Positions 1-10,414 of a DNA stretch of 64,000 nucleotides are shown one piece after another. A program made the position numbers and the translations under genes. Origin of the DNA: Crocodylus rhombifer. Taxonomy: Eukaryota; Chordata; Crocodylia; Crocodylidae. Where the stretch lies: NCBI GenBank assembly GCA_038503035.1, contig JAVSML010021654.1:29127-93126 (forward strand). Direction: 5' to 3'. Positions within the stretch are counted from its first letter, which is position 1, and each line of letters opens with the position of its first letter. The notes beneath the pieces were generated by a model. The model ran no database searches. It had not been told where the DNA came from and saw only the letters and a program-made list of their open reading frames with translations.

Positions 1-45
1 CCGACCCTAGCATCTATGAATCTATGAATCTATGAATCTATAAAT
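1..45 (+). mobile_element. CR1 LINE 3' end
   Basis: The first bases match the last bases of the CR1 copy that ends at 6555 (shared ccgaccctag), followed by a run of tatgaatc units typical of CR1 3' tails. Only this tail is in the window; the body lies upstream. It abuts the end of the Penelope-like element. Confidence 0.7.
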
Positions 46-234
46 CCAATGTCTATATTTAGTCCATGATTTTTAGTATCCAGGAGGTTGGTAAAGTGAA
101 GTTCATAGGCTTGTCTCTGTGAAGTGTTTTGTAAGCTTTTGAGGATTAGAACTGAGAGATTGGAGAGAGAGTGTTTTTTTTTGTGAGAAATGTGCCCCCA
201 CAGGTAATTGGGTATTCCTGTCTGTAGCTTTGCG
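46..234 (-). pseudogene. GIY-YIG endonuclease C-terminal half (PLE)
   Basis: The minus-strand reading KHSLSNLSVLILK ... ELHFTNLLDTKNHGLNIDIGF matches the C-terminal block of PLE endonucleases, in which HxLxDLxVxxL is followed by a Glu-containing helix and the terminal NHGLNxDxGF. It is the continuation of the half-domain at 1376-1138 across the 887-bp insert. Confidence 0.75.
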
Positions 235-242
235 TGCCTCTC

Positions 243-1129
243 CCCCGCAAGCGTTGCATGTCTGGGTCTCCTTTGAACCTTGCCATCTCCTTCTGGGTTG
301 CATGGCCAGGCTACTGGGAGCGACCTTGGGTCAGCTCCCCCGGGGATCTCACCTGCCATATCTTTGATGGTGATTGGTTCTTTAGTGGGAGAAAGATGTT
401 TGATCTCATCTCCCCTGGTACTCCCCCTTGGTCATCCTCATGACTATTGCTTCTTGGGGCTTCACCTCCCCTACACCCTGCCTAATACCAACCATGATAT
501 TGTCCATCAGGGCTGGTGTTCTGGCCCTCACTGACGCTCAGTTCTTAAGGGCTGTGGCTGTGGGCTACAAATGGTACTGGCACAGAGCATTCATCACAGC
601 CCTTTGGTATTCCCCGGTTTACGGGATGTCGGCCTCTGCCTGGGCTTCGGGTCCTCTTGATGGGTTACCCCCTCCCCAGGTTCGGTACCTGTTGCCCATC
701 ATCTGCGTCTGGGTTTTGGCTCCATTGTCTTCGTCAGTGTCCCAATCACCGCTGCTTCTGGCCTCTGCCCATGCTGGCCTTGTAGGTGACTTGCTAGGCC
801 CTAGCTGGCCCGCCTTGTCTCCCATGGTTCCCCCTCTGGGGCGCCACCATGTCTCCTCTGCCGCCGGCCCCTTGGTCCTCTTCGACCTCTCTCAGCCAGG
901 TGGGAATACCTCTTCTGGTCCTTCCGGCTTCCTTCCTGATGGGCCTTTTATCCCGGTGCTGGGTGGCCAGTTGTCCAATCGCCCTGGCATGCTTTTACAG
1001 AGCGCACCCAAACAGACACAGGAGCCGTTCCTGGCTTCTCCCAGCTCCACCGATGGTTTTCCTTTTGATCTTGAACTTTTGAACTTTCGCCGCCAGCAGT
1101 CACTGGCAGCCACTGACGCAGCGTCCTGC
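243..1129. mobile_element. 887-bp insertion of unknown class inside the PLE
   Basis: The octamer tgcctctc occurs at 235-242 and again at 1130-1137, flanking this block. The PLE coding on either side would be nearly continuous without it, so the octamer is probably a target-site duplication. No TG...CA LTR ends or convincing terminal inverted repeats are seen with these limits. A short stretch near 440-480 (cttggggcttcacctcccctacaccc) resembles 32400-32430 in the solo LTR, so an LTR relative is possible. A 248-codon open frame (428-1174) crosses the boundary and is probably chance. Confidence 0.55.
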
Positions 1130-1137
1130 TGCCTCTC

Positions 1138-1376
1138 TCTGGCTTCAGGTAAGTTTTCTCCACACTGTCTTTGATAGATTTCCAGTGTGCATTCATTCTG
1201 GTATGCAGTTGTTGTTTGGTCTCTCCTACGTATTTTCCATCAGGGCATTTGGTGCATTGGTTGAGATATATTACATTTCTGGAGGTGCAGATATAAGATC
1301 CAGGAATGCTGATGGTTCTGTTGTGGGGTGTAGTAATTGTTGGGGGGTGTTGGAGATGTGTTGGCAGGTTTTGCAT
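1138..1376 (-). pseudogene. GIY-YIG endonuclease N-terminal half (PLE)
   Basis: The minus-strand reading contains VIYLNQCTKCPDGKYVGET, which corresponds to the GIY and YIG blocks of PLE endonucleases (VIY...YVG), followed by LHTRMNAHWKSI with the conserved Arg helix. Coding matching the family stops after KTYLKPE at about 1138, exactly where the foreign insert begins. The rest of the domain continues at 234-46, which shows the insertion came after the element was in place. Confidence 0.8.
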
Positions 1377-1765
1377 TTCTTGTCATGGCATGGTCTGGAT
1401 CCATTTGGTGTGTTCTGGGCTTGAGGAATTTTGCTTCTAGTGATGAAGTTAGTGAGGTTCAATGCTTGTTTGAAGGCTAGGATGGGTGGCTCTGGGAAGG
1501 TCTCTTTAAGCATAGGGTCTCTTTCTAGTATGGGTTACAATTGTTTGAGGATTTTCTGTATGGGTTCGAGGGAAGGGTGATATGACATAACCAGCAGTGT
1601 GTGATTTGTGGGGGGGTTTCTTCTGTACTGCAGCAATTCTTCACGTGGTATCTGGGTGGCTCTTTCAAACGTACGATCTATGTCTCTGGAGGAGTGTCCT
1701 TGTTGGGTGGAAGCCTTTTTAAAATTAGTGAGGGGGCAATCCCAGGTGTTCTCTTCAGTGCAAAT

Positions 1766-2548
1766 TCAGTGGTATCTGAGGACTTGGCTGTATATCACAG
1801 CTTTCTTGGTGTGTTTAGGGTGATTGTTGGTTCTCTGCAGATATGTATGCTGGTCTGTGGTTTTCTTGTATAACGTGGTCTGTATTTTATCATTCTGGAT
1901 ACCGATCATTGTGTCTAAAAAGGAGATGTTGGTGCTGGTGTATTCTAGAGAAAGTCGAATGGAGGGATGGTGATGGCTGAATTTCTTCTGGCACTCAATC
2001 AGTGATTGCAGGTTTTCAGGCCAAATGATGAAGATGTCATCAATATATCTTAAGTATAGCAAGGGTTTGATGGTGCAGTCCTTGAGGAATTCTTCTTCCT
2101 GATGGCTTATAAAAAGGTTGGCATACCGTGGAGCCATTTTGGTGCCTATAGCTTTTCCTAGTGTCTGGAGGAAGTGTTGGTTATTAAAAGTGAAATTGTT
2201 GTGTGTGAGAATGAAATGTATAAGGTCAGTAATATCTTTGGGTCCGTACTCTGAGTTATAATCTTGCTCCTGTGGATATGTAAGGCAGGCTTGGATGCCA
2301 TCCTGGTGTGAGATGTTTGTATATAGGCTGGTAATGTCCATGGTGGCTAGGAGGATGTTGCTGGGAAGACGGTCTATGTTTTTAAGTTTCTTTGGAAAGT
2401 CTGTAGTGTCTTGGACAAAACTTGCTCTATGGGTGACAAGCGGTTTTAGGATTGAGTCAACAAAACTTGATATTTCCTCAGTTAGGGTCCCATGGTTTGA
2501 TATGATAGGTCTGCCAGGGTTCCCTCGTTTGTTGATTTTAGGGAGCAC
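1766..2548 (-). pseudogene. PLE reverse transcriptase fragment
   Basis: This 260-codon open stretch carries the palm of a Penelope-clade reverse transcriptase. Visible blocks are PKINKRGNPGRPIIS near the start, a first catalytic block LATMDITSLYTNI, the KMAPRYANLF block and the catalytic YIDD in LRYIDDIFIIW. PLE reverse transcriptases are related to telomerase and normally run about 400 or more residues before the GIY-YIG domain, so the N-terminus is missing. The region upstream (2667-2549) reads on in another frame, which indicates a frameshift. It is a fossil domain rather than a working gene. Confidence 0.85.
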
Positions 2549-2660
2549 ATAAAAAGTCTCAGGGTTGGGTAGTGGCGGGGATCAAGATCTGTAGTTTTTC
2601 TTGTATTCATGATGGAAATGATTTGATGGTATTGTTGAAAGTCATGGTGCAACCTTTTAT

Positions 2661-3683
2661 GAAACAATGAATTTTTTTAAATGGAAAATTTCCCACAGAA
2701 AAATAAAGCACTGGAAAAATTTCCTTCCTACATCTCTGCTTATATCTTCATTTCTGATAGACAGCATACTCTTGTCTTTTTTGACTGGTATGTTTCTTCT
2801 CCTTGGGAGTGAATCCTCAGTAACATGAACCTGTCTTTTCCTGGTGTTTGCATCTTTCTCTGATCTTTTTCCTTTTTGCTGCATATTTTGTCTGCTGATT
2901 TGCATCTATTGATATCTCTTGCTGTTTCTCTCTCCTTTGTGGGCTGAAATCACGTTTAGATTCCACTCTGTCTTCCTTCTTTTCAGGCATGGGGATTGGC
3001 TGCTCTTTTCTTCATGACATCCTTTTATCCTTTTACCTGTTTCTCCTCTTTGTCTGTCAACATATTACATTAATTCATCAGTTCTACCTCCCCCATCAAT
3101 ACTTTGTCTTGTTCTCAGTCACACGCTTCCATGGCTTCCCTTTCTCTTATAAAGATCTAGCCATCAATTCCTCAGATGGCATGTCTATGAGGCATCTCAC
3201 TTGCATGCACACCCTTGTTTCTCCTTTATTCCATCACCCGCTCATATTCCGATCTGAGCTCCACCATTTGTTTTTATTTCCAGTCCTTTAGGCTTCTCCT
3301 TCATAAGCATCATCAGGCAACCACATACACAAGTACCCACCATTATGGACCAATGTAAGGATGACAAACATCCTGCAGCTTGCACAACCTGTCCTCTTAA
3401 TTTCCCCATCTTGCTTGGATGCTTTTCTGTGGATGCCACAATTGCCATTTTCTGCTCTTTAAGCTTTCAAGGAAGAACCCTGGAGGAAAAGGCTTTTGGG
3501 AAAGAACAAAACCAAAACACAACTCACAAACACCACACCACATTCCTGGCAACCCATCCTGGTTATTGGCTTCCAGTTTCACTGGCAGTCCAACTTTTAT
3601 AGCTTAAGTCAGGCCTGCACTTCCTAGTTAAGCTTAGTTGGGGAAGGTGTTAAAAGCCTGCTGCTGAACACAAGCCCTAGCCC
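2661..3683. other. Intergenic or intronic sequence, no feature recognised
   Basis: This is AT-richer, pyrimidine-rich sequence with only short open frames. No exon with coherent splice sites, RNA gene or repeat was recognised. Confidence 0.4.
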
Positions 3684-4008
3684 ATGGGCGACTGGTGCCT
3701 TCTGAGTTGGGGGGGGCACTTGCCCCCCCCAGCGGCCAGTCAGTGATCGGTGGGGGGGGGTGGCTCTTTTGAGCTGGTGTGATCATCCACAGGGGACCCC
3801 CCCCCCCCCCGGTTGGCACAATTGGCCATGGGGAGACCACGGGGATCGCTTCTCCTGGCACCCCCACTCCCCAATAGGGGGGCACCAGTGCTCTCGCCTG
3901 CCCCCTCCCCCCCGCCCATCGCCTAAGCAGGGAATGCCACTGTCAGGGGGTGCACCAGCACTGTCAGGGGGTGCACGTGCACCCTCTATGCATTGCCACT
4001 GCCCTAGC
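3684..4008 (+). repeat. Dispersed GC-rich repeat, copy 1
   Basis: It begins atgggcgactggtgcct and ends in two gtcagggggtgcac-type units and a cacgtgcacc motif. The same order of blocks recurs at 51658-52005, and its first 40 bases recur inverted at 56568-56604. It contains a G8/C8 hairpin at 3711-3732. No inverted termini or coding were seen, so the class (MITE or SINE-like) is open. Confidence 0.6.
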
Positions 4009-4284
4009 CCACACTCAGATGCACAGGGGGTCCCACAAAATGCAGAAATCAAGTGTCAGACAGTTACACAGACACATGCATTTGCTGCCTCTGAATGACA
4101 GAGACTGCTCCTTTCTCAATAAATGCATCTGTCTCTAAAATTCCAGTTTATTGCCCTATTTGCCAACACTCACTGGTCACTGACAGGCAAGACAGAAAAC
4201 TGGATGCTAACGTACAGGCCATTTTTATTTAGCCAGAGGGGAATATCCATTAACTATTAACAGTGCAAAGGCCATGTCACACCA

Positions 4285-6555
4285 ATGCGGGTGCTCGACC
4301 ACCTGGGCGATAGTGATCATCGCCTGCTGGAATTCACCATCCAGCGCAAGGTGGCAGAGGACTGCAGTAAGGCAGCAGCCCTAGATTTTAGGAGGGCAAA
4401 CTTCAACGAGCTAAGGAGGATAGTTGGGGAAGCGCTGAGGTCCCAGAGGAGAGGGGAGCCAGGTGTCCAAGGAGAGTGGTTGCTCCTTAAGGAGATGATC
4501 CTCCAAGCCCAAAGAAGGTAATCCCAACGAGGATCAAAGGGAGCAGGAGGGCACACAAGCCTCCATGGCTCACTAAAAGCATCCGGGAATGTCTCCATGC
4601 TAAAAGGGAGGCGTACACCCAATGGAAAGAAGGGGACATCACCAGGGATGACTATACTGCAGTTGCTCGGGGATGTAGGGGGGCAATCAGGAAGGCCAAG
4701 GCAGAGATGGAATTAGGACTAGCTTCCTAGATTAAGGACAATAAGAAGTCCTTCTTTAAATACATAGGGGGTAAAAAGAAGGTTCCGGGTAATGTGGGGC
4801 CCCTGCAGGACGCGTTGGGAAATTTGGTCATCATACCAGGCAACAAAGCTAACATGTTTAACTATTTCTTTGCCTCTGTCTTCCTAAGTAGGGACCAGAA
4901 CAGCCAACTCCCTGTAGGGCCCTACTCGGGCCCCAGGGGAAGCACACCTTGGCCAAGGGTTAGTGAGGAACTAGTTAGGGAGCTTCTGGAGTGACTGGAT
5001 GTATTCAAGTCAGCCGGTCTGGACGATCTCCACCCTATAGTACTAAAGGAATTGGCCGAGGTCATTGCAGGACCCCTGGCACGGCTTTTCGAGCACTCGT
5101 GGTGCTCTGGTGTGGTGCCGGAGGACTGGAAGAGGGCCAGCATGGTTCCCATCTTCAAAAAGGGGAAGAAGGAGGACCCGGGAAACTATAGGCCAGTTAG
5201 TCTTACCTCGATCCTAGGCAAGCTGTTTGAGAAAATTATTCTGGCACACATCCAGGAGGGGCCAGCAGGAGACTGCATGCTTAGGGGCAACCAACACAGG
5301 TTCATCAATGGCAGGTCCTGTCAGACCAACCTGTTGGCCTTTTATGATCAGATCACTAAATCATTAGTTGCAAGGATAGCAGTGGATATAGTCTTCCTGG
5401 ACTTCCGGAAGGCTTTCAACACTGTCTCTCACCCTGTTCTCATTAAGAAACTGGGGGACTGTGGTGTCGACACCCACACAGTCAATTGGGTCACCAACTG
5501 GCTGGAGGGCCGCACCCAGAGGGTGGTAGTGGGTGGGTCCTTCTCGACCTGGAAGGACATGGGCAGTGGGGTTCCGCAGGGCTCGGTCCTTGGGCCCGCA
5601 CTGTTCAACATCTTCATCAGTGACTTGGATGAGGGGGTAAAAAGCACTCTGTTCAAATTTGCTGATGACACTGAGATGTCGGGGGATGTGGGCACACTAG
5701 AAGGAAGCAACAGGCTACAATCGGACCTAGACAGGTTACAAGGGTGGGCGGATGAGAATAGGATGGGATTCAACACAGACAAGTGCAAAGTGATGCACCT
5801 GGGGAGGAACAACTGGCACCATACCTACAGGTTGGGGAGCTCCCCTCTTGTCAGCACAGAGGCGGAAAAGGATCTTGGAGTCATCATTGACTCCAAGATG
5901 AACATGGGCCGGCAGTGTGGGGAGGCAGTCAGGAAGGCCGACCGTATCTTGTCATGCATCCACAGACGCATCTTGAGCAGGTCCAAAGAGGTGATCCTCC
6001 CCCTCCACACGGCACTGGTCAGGCTGCAGCTGGAGTACTGCGTCCAGTTCTGAGCGCCGCACTTCAGGAGGGATGTGGACAGCATGGAGAGGGTCCAGAG
6101 GAGGGTCACTCGCATGATCAGGGGGCAGCAAGGCAGTCTCTATGAGGAGAGGCTATGGGACCTGAACCTGTTTAGCCTCCACAAGAGAAGGCCGAGGGGG
6201 GATCTAGTGGCCTGTTATAAACTAGTCAGGGGGGATCAGCAGGCACTGGGGGAGTCACTGTTCCCCCGAGCACCGCCAGGAGTGACCATGAATAATGGTC
6301 ACAAGCTGGCAGAGGTTAGATTTAGGTTAGATATCAGGAGGCGCTACTTCACAGTCAGGGCGGCTAGGGTCTGTAACCAACTTCCAAGAGAAGTGGTGCA
6401 GGCTCCTACCCTGGGGGTTTTTAAGAGGAGGTTAGATGAACACCTTGCTGGGGTGGTTTTACCTCAGTACTCTTACCTGCCATGGCAGGGGGTCGGACTA
6501 GATGATCTACTCAGGTCCCTTCCGACCCTAGAAACTATGAACTATGAACTATGAA
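4285..6555 (+). mobile_element. CR1 LINE, 5'-truncated, with near-complete reverse transcriptase
   Basis: The copy starts inside the endonuclease C-terminus (HLGDSDHRLLEFTI) and runs through the whole reverse transcriptase to the 3' tail of actatga units at 6532-6555. The sequence is far better preserved than most other repeats here, so it is relatively young. Stops at about 4519, 4726, 4991 and 6051 and a few frame changes disable it. Confidence 0.92.
5052..6053 (+). pseudogene. CR1 ORF2 reverse transcriptase core
   Basis: This 333-codon stretch has the non-LTR reverse transcriptase order: SWCSGVVPEDWKRASMVPIF, NYRPVSLTSILGKLFEKI, then the HRFINGRSCQTNL block, the DIVFLDFRKAFNTVSH block with the first catalytic Asp, [18 protein letters not shown] and the catalytic FADD. 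The enzyme would copy CR1 RNA at a nicked target. It ends in CVQF followed by TGA at 6051; the C-terminal reading continues from 6075 to 6554 in the same style, so this is a nonsense mutation and not the natural end. Upstream codons of the same ORF lie at 4285-5051 with two further stops. Confidence 0.9.
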
Positions 6556-7019
6556 TATTTTCTCAAATCCAAGATAAGGTTTTAACAAACAGGGAAAAGA
6601 GCAAGAGGTCAAGCCCGGAGGGGAAGCAGGGGGCAGGTAAAGTGTCAGGTATATAGGCATAAAGAGGTAAGTAGCAGAAGGGAAGGTGGGAGGCATCAGG
6701 GGGAGTAAGTTGAGGGGCGAGGGGGCAAGGTGTGGGGGTCAAGGGGCAGGGGGGAAGATTCTTGGCTCCCCACCCCCTGCCTGCCCCCTGCCAGTGCTTT
6801 CCCCACTGCAGCAGTGGGAGTATGAGTTCAAGATTACCCTCTAGTAATTAGAATCCATTGTATAAGTTTTCTATGTATAGAATCTGATCACTGGAGGGTC
6901 ATCTTAAGTTCAGGGTCATCTTCAGTAAATACAGTAGTTCTAACTTCATCCAGTAGGGGGCAGAGCTCTATAGCCTTTTTAGTTTATATTGTTCTGGCCT
7001 AAATTCTCAAAACTAATCA
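6556..7019. other. Unique or unrecognised sequence
   Basis: A purine-rich stretch (6590-6760) follows the CR1 tail. No exon or repeat was recognised. Confidence 0.4.
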
Positions 7020-7225
7020 GAAAGGTGGGTTTTTTGTGATATCTTTTATTGAACCAGCTGTATGATTGGAAGATACATTAGATAAGTTTTTGGGCACATA
7101 TTGGAATGGTACTTTGTGCCTGAAAACTTGTCTGCTAGCTCTCCCCACTATACGGTTTGTCCAGTAAAAGATGTCGCATAAAACCACTTCTACCTTTCCT
7201 GGACCATCATGGCTACAGCAGCACT
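7020..7225. mobile_element. MITE with 'gatatcttttattg' terminal inverted repeats
   Basis: The left arm aaaggtgggttttttgtgatatctttt and the right arm around 7152-7197 are imperfect reverse complements. The same arm sequence occurs at 11743, 21187 and 21834, so this is a multicopy family. The right side carries a gtagccatgatggtcc end that is also seen in the 21.1-kb copy. There is no coding. Confidence 0.6.
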
Positions 7226-7707
7226 TTAACACCATCAGAACTAACCAGTGATTTGGGGGGCCATTGTTAGACACTGCAAATGGAGCAGATTCCAGCTTGT
7301 CTGAACTAGGCCTCCCAAATCACTAGTTACTTTTGAAAACACAAGTCTGGCTTTGAGTTACTTCCTCTGCTATTGTTGCACTGGCCCTTTCCCAGCATCT
7401 GTGCCCAGTGTCTTTGGAGCAAGGCAAATACCTGGCTGTATACAGATAGAGTAGGGCCATAGATAGACCAGCAATCATAGTCATCAGCAAAGGCTGAACT
7501 AAGGGGCTTCTGTACCAAAGGTAGGCACCTAACACTTGAGTTAAAGAGGAGCTCCTGCAGGTGGGAGTGACTAGCAGGCTCTTGCATGTGCAGGTGACAT
7601 GATTGTGTGTACTAAGTTCCTTGCAGTGCAGCATCTTCCTCTCAGCCATGTCAGAAAAAATCTGTATTAGATGCAGAGGAGTGGCACAGAGTCTTCCAAG
7701 AGCTACA
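7226..7707. other. Unrecognised sequence
   Basis: No exon or known repeat was seen. Open frames here overlap on opposite strands and lack codon structure. Confidence 0.35.
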
Positions 7708-8078
7708 GAATCATAGTATCATAGAATCAGTGAGTTGGAAGGGACCTAAACAGATCATCTAGTCTGACCCCCTGCCGTGGGCAGGAAGGAGCACTGGGGG
7801 TGGCAGGGGTCATAAGACCCCAGCCAGGTGCCTATCCAGTCTCCTCTTGAAGATCTCCAGGGAAGGTGAGAGCACCACCTCTCTGGGAAGCCTATTCCAG
7901 GCTCTGGTCACCCTTACAGTGAAGTAGTTCTTCCTAATATCTAACCTAAACCTATCCTCCCTCAGCTTGTGGCCATTGTTCCTGGTGACTCCAAGGGGGG
8001 TCCTGATGAACAGACTTTCCCTGAGTCCCTGCTGGTGGCCCCTGATAAAGTTGTAGGCAGCCACAAGATCCCCAAGAG
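7708..8078 (-). mobile_element. CR1 LINE 3' fragment
   Basis: Minus-strand reading shows the CR1 C-terminus (LVAAYNFIRGHQQGLRESLF ... RLDIRKNYFTVRVTRAWNRLP) followed by the diagnostic agaatcatagtatcatagaat tail at 7708. The fragment ends 50 bp before the first exon found. Confidence 0.85.
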
Positions 8079-8127
8079 ACCAGAGGAAGCAGCTAACCCT
8101 GCTTACTGCTATGCTTTTGTGTTTTAG

Positions 8128-8208
8128 GGCCAGGCACAATGACTGATACAGAGCTGGACAGTGACAGTGCTGCCCTTGAAGACCAGAAGGATGAAAATGC
8201 TGAATCCA
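8128..8208 (+). CDS. Host gene exon 1 (of those visible)
   Basis: The acceptor gttttag precedes 8128 and the donor gtaagg follows 8208. It encodes a short acidic segment, MTDTELDSDSAALEDQKDE, rich in Asp, Glu and Ser. The exon enters with two bases of a codon, so the internal ATG is not shown to be a start. One leftover base joins the AC that opens exon 2 to give an Asn codon. Confidence 0.65.
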
Positions 8209-8401
8209 GTAAGGACACAGCCTGTGTACGGGGCTTTGCTCTGTCCTGTATGCTGATACTGACTTCCCTTGCGTCAGACAGCATGTGATTGTGGATGCCA
8301 TCACCACTGCTCACTCTCGCCTCCCCAGTGCAAAATTAATGCTCAGAGTGAAGACTGAGATGAGGACTTTTCTGGCTCGGTTTAATTCTCTTTCCTTAAA
8401 T

Positions 8402-8809
8402 CAGGGTGTCTGACTCATCTGCCCCTGTGGGATTCAGGATTTGTGATCTTGATCTGGCCTGCGGACCAGCCCTGCACCATGTAGGCCAGATGAGCAGTGC
8501 AGGGCTAGTCCACGGGCCAGATCAGGATCACGCATTCCACCCCCACCCCCCGATTTCCCCAGCTCCCCAGTACAAACAGCACAGCCTGGGACCAGCCCAA
8601 GCAAGAACCATGGGCTGTGCATCCCTCAGGGGCTGGCCCCAGTATGTGTCACAGCCTAGGACCCAGCCTGAGCAAACCCTGTGGGAAACACACATCCCAG
8701 GCACTGTGTGTGGGGTGGTCCAGTGTAGCAAAAGGGGCAGCACGAGAGGCCAGATGGCAGGGCTTCATGGGCTGGATGCATCCCATGGGCCATATGTTTG
8801 ATGCCCTTG
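8402..8809. mobile_element. hAT-type MITE with perfect 8-bp target duplication
   Basis: The octamer ccttaaat lies at 8394-8401 and 8810-8817. The termini are inverted (cagggtgtctgac against caagggcatcaaac). An 8-bp duplication and CA-RGG ends are hallmarks of hAT transposons. The 408-bp interior holds no transposase, so it is non-autonomous. Confidence 0.85.
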
Positions 8810-8817
8810 CCTTAAAT

Positions 8818-9865
8818 GAACTTGCCATGAGAAAAGTCTAGAAGGCAACTCCAGGGACTGAAATGCTCTTAGCCCTGCTCAGACAACAGAGCAAGCTTTC
8901 TTCCCACAGTATCCTGTAATTAGCCATTGGAGGGGCCAGCTGAGGGCAGAGCTTATTCAGCACAGCCCTCTTCTAAATCTGACCAGGTGTAGAACGTGTT
9001 AAAAATGAAGAGTTGATGCTTCAGGTACTTTTGAATGGTTTTATTCTTCACTTCATCTCACATGTACAAAACTCACCTGTAAGTGCATGTACATGCATGC
9101 ACACACTTACACACCTGCCAGTAAACATGAATGTTCTTGTTAGCAGACACACAAAGACAGCCCAGGTGGCTTGCAATGTACATGCATACTCTAACTGGTG
9201 ACACACTGTGCTGCCCCCTCTTAAGTCTCCCATTAAGTTCCTAGCACTCTTCAGTGATGCCTTACAACATCTCATCCCATGCAGCATCTCATTGACCACT
9301 TTTGTGAGTCAGCTGTCCTGCTGATCTTGTTCCTGGAATGACTGGGAATTAGGTGCCTCAATCCAGCAGCTCATTGTTGAAGGCCTGGAGTACTGTATCA
9401 CTGAATATTGTTCATGATTTGGAAGCACTAGGTCCCTGCTCCAAAGAACTGACAGTCTTAATATCAACCTGTGAGTGGTGGCAGATGGAACATGATGCCT
9501 GGACAGCATGTCTCACAGGCAGGCTGCTGGATGTGCACAGTGCATCACAGCTTGCTTCTCCCAAAGCAACAGCAAGTAGGATCACTGAGGTTCACCATCC
9601 AGTGGGAAGGAAGGGTGTTCACACTTTGTGCACCTTTCTGTATAGGTTGGCAAGAAAGCCATGTAATTTCAGTCCATTTACTTAGCACATAAGTGTGTCA
9701 CCTAACAATTAGCAGCCAGTAAAAGTCCCATCTGCCTCTAGGGTGAATTCCACTGAACAAGCCTATCCTTCCCCATAGAACAGATGGGCCTCCAGGCTGA
9801 GTCTTGTCAGTGTTTATTGCACAAGGTTTCATGACTACTAATGGAAATGTGTAACTACCCCACAG
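8818..9865. other. Intron 1 remainder
   Basis: No repeat or exon was recognised. A cac/tgc-rich short region lies near 9080-9110. Confidence 0.4.
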
Positions 9866-9978
9866 ACACAGAGGAGACAAAACAGCAGCCATCCCATTCT
9901 GAGACTGCAAGAGCTTGGGAAAAGGACCACTGTGATTACCTCTTAGACTCTATTGATGCTCAGCTCAGCCAGCTGGAG
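9866..9978 (+). CDS. Host gene exon 2
   Basis: Acceptor cccacag and donor gtatgt frame a 113-nt exon. It encodes TEETKQQPSHSETARAWEKD followed by HCDYLLDSIDAQLSQLE, a polar segment ending in a short amphipathic helix. The phase (2 in, 0 out) fits exons 1 and 3. Confidence 0.75.
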
Positions 9979-10323
9979 GTATGTGGGGAGGGGCCAGGCA
10001 AGGGATGGAAATCTAGTTATAGATCAGAAGGGGATGAACAATAAAGAGTGGGAAGGGTTAGTCCCAGGTACTATTGAGGTACCAAGTGTGCAGGATCTGG
10101 CCACATCTCTGGCTTAGTCCACATTGGAGAACCTGGCCACAGTGCAAGAAAAGCACCTCTGCCTGGAATGGCATTAACACCATGTAGGGTCTCTACAATG
10201 CACTGGATCTGCTATGAATGCCTTCCCTTCATGAACACACTTCATGTCCTTTCCTGGACCCTGAGTAACCAACTGAGGGGTTCATGACAGTTCTTGCATA
10301 ACCTGTTTCTTCCCCATCTGCAG

Positions 10324-10414
10324 TGGCAGGGCTCTGGGGCAAGAGTTACATGCACCAGCCCAGAAGTGGAGCATATCTCCCTGGAGTGTTCACCTGATGC
10401 CTCACCTGTGGCAG
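10324..10414 (+). CDS. Host gene exon 3
   Basis: Acceptor catctgcag and donor gtgagt frame 91 nt encoding VTCTSPEVEHISLECSPDAS, a low-complexity acidic and Ser-rich piece. One trailing G joins AG of exon 4 to give Glu. Confidence 0.72.

Larger units (their letters stand above)
46..2660 (-). mobile_element. Penelope-like retroelement (PLE), 5'-truncated and interrupted
   Basis: Read on the minus strand this element encodes a Penelope-type reverse transcriptase followed by a CCHH-like linker and a GIY-YIG endonuclease. Reverse transcriptase is at about 2548-1766, with the linker (CKTCQHI) and first half of the GIY-YIG domain at about 1513-1138. The second half of the endonuclease resumes at 234-46 and ends with HGLNIDIGF, a typical PLE C-terminus. 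An 887-bp foreign block (243-1129) splits the endonuclease. The 5' end is lost near 2660, where the coding frame also shifts. Frameshifts and stops show it is dead. Confidence 0.85.

Noticed and set aside
428..1174. 248-codon open frame on the plus strand
   Set aside because: It crosses the insert/PLE boundary, has no recognisable domain and runs antisense to the PLE endonuclease at its end; most likely chance in GC-rich DNA.
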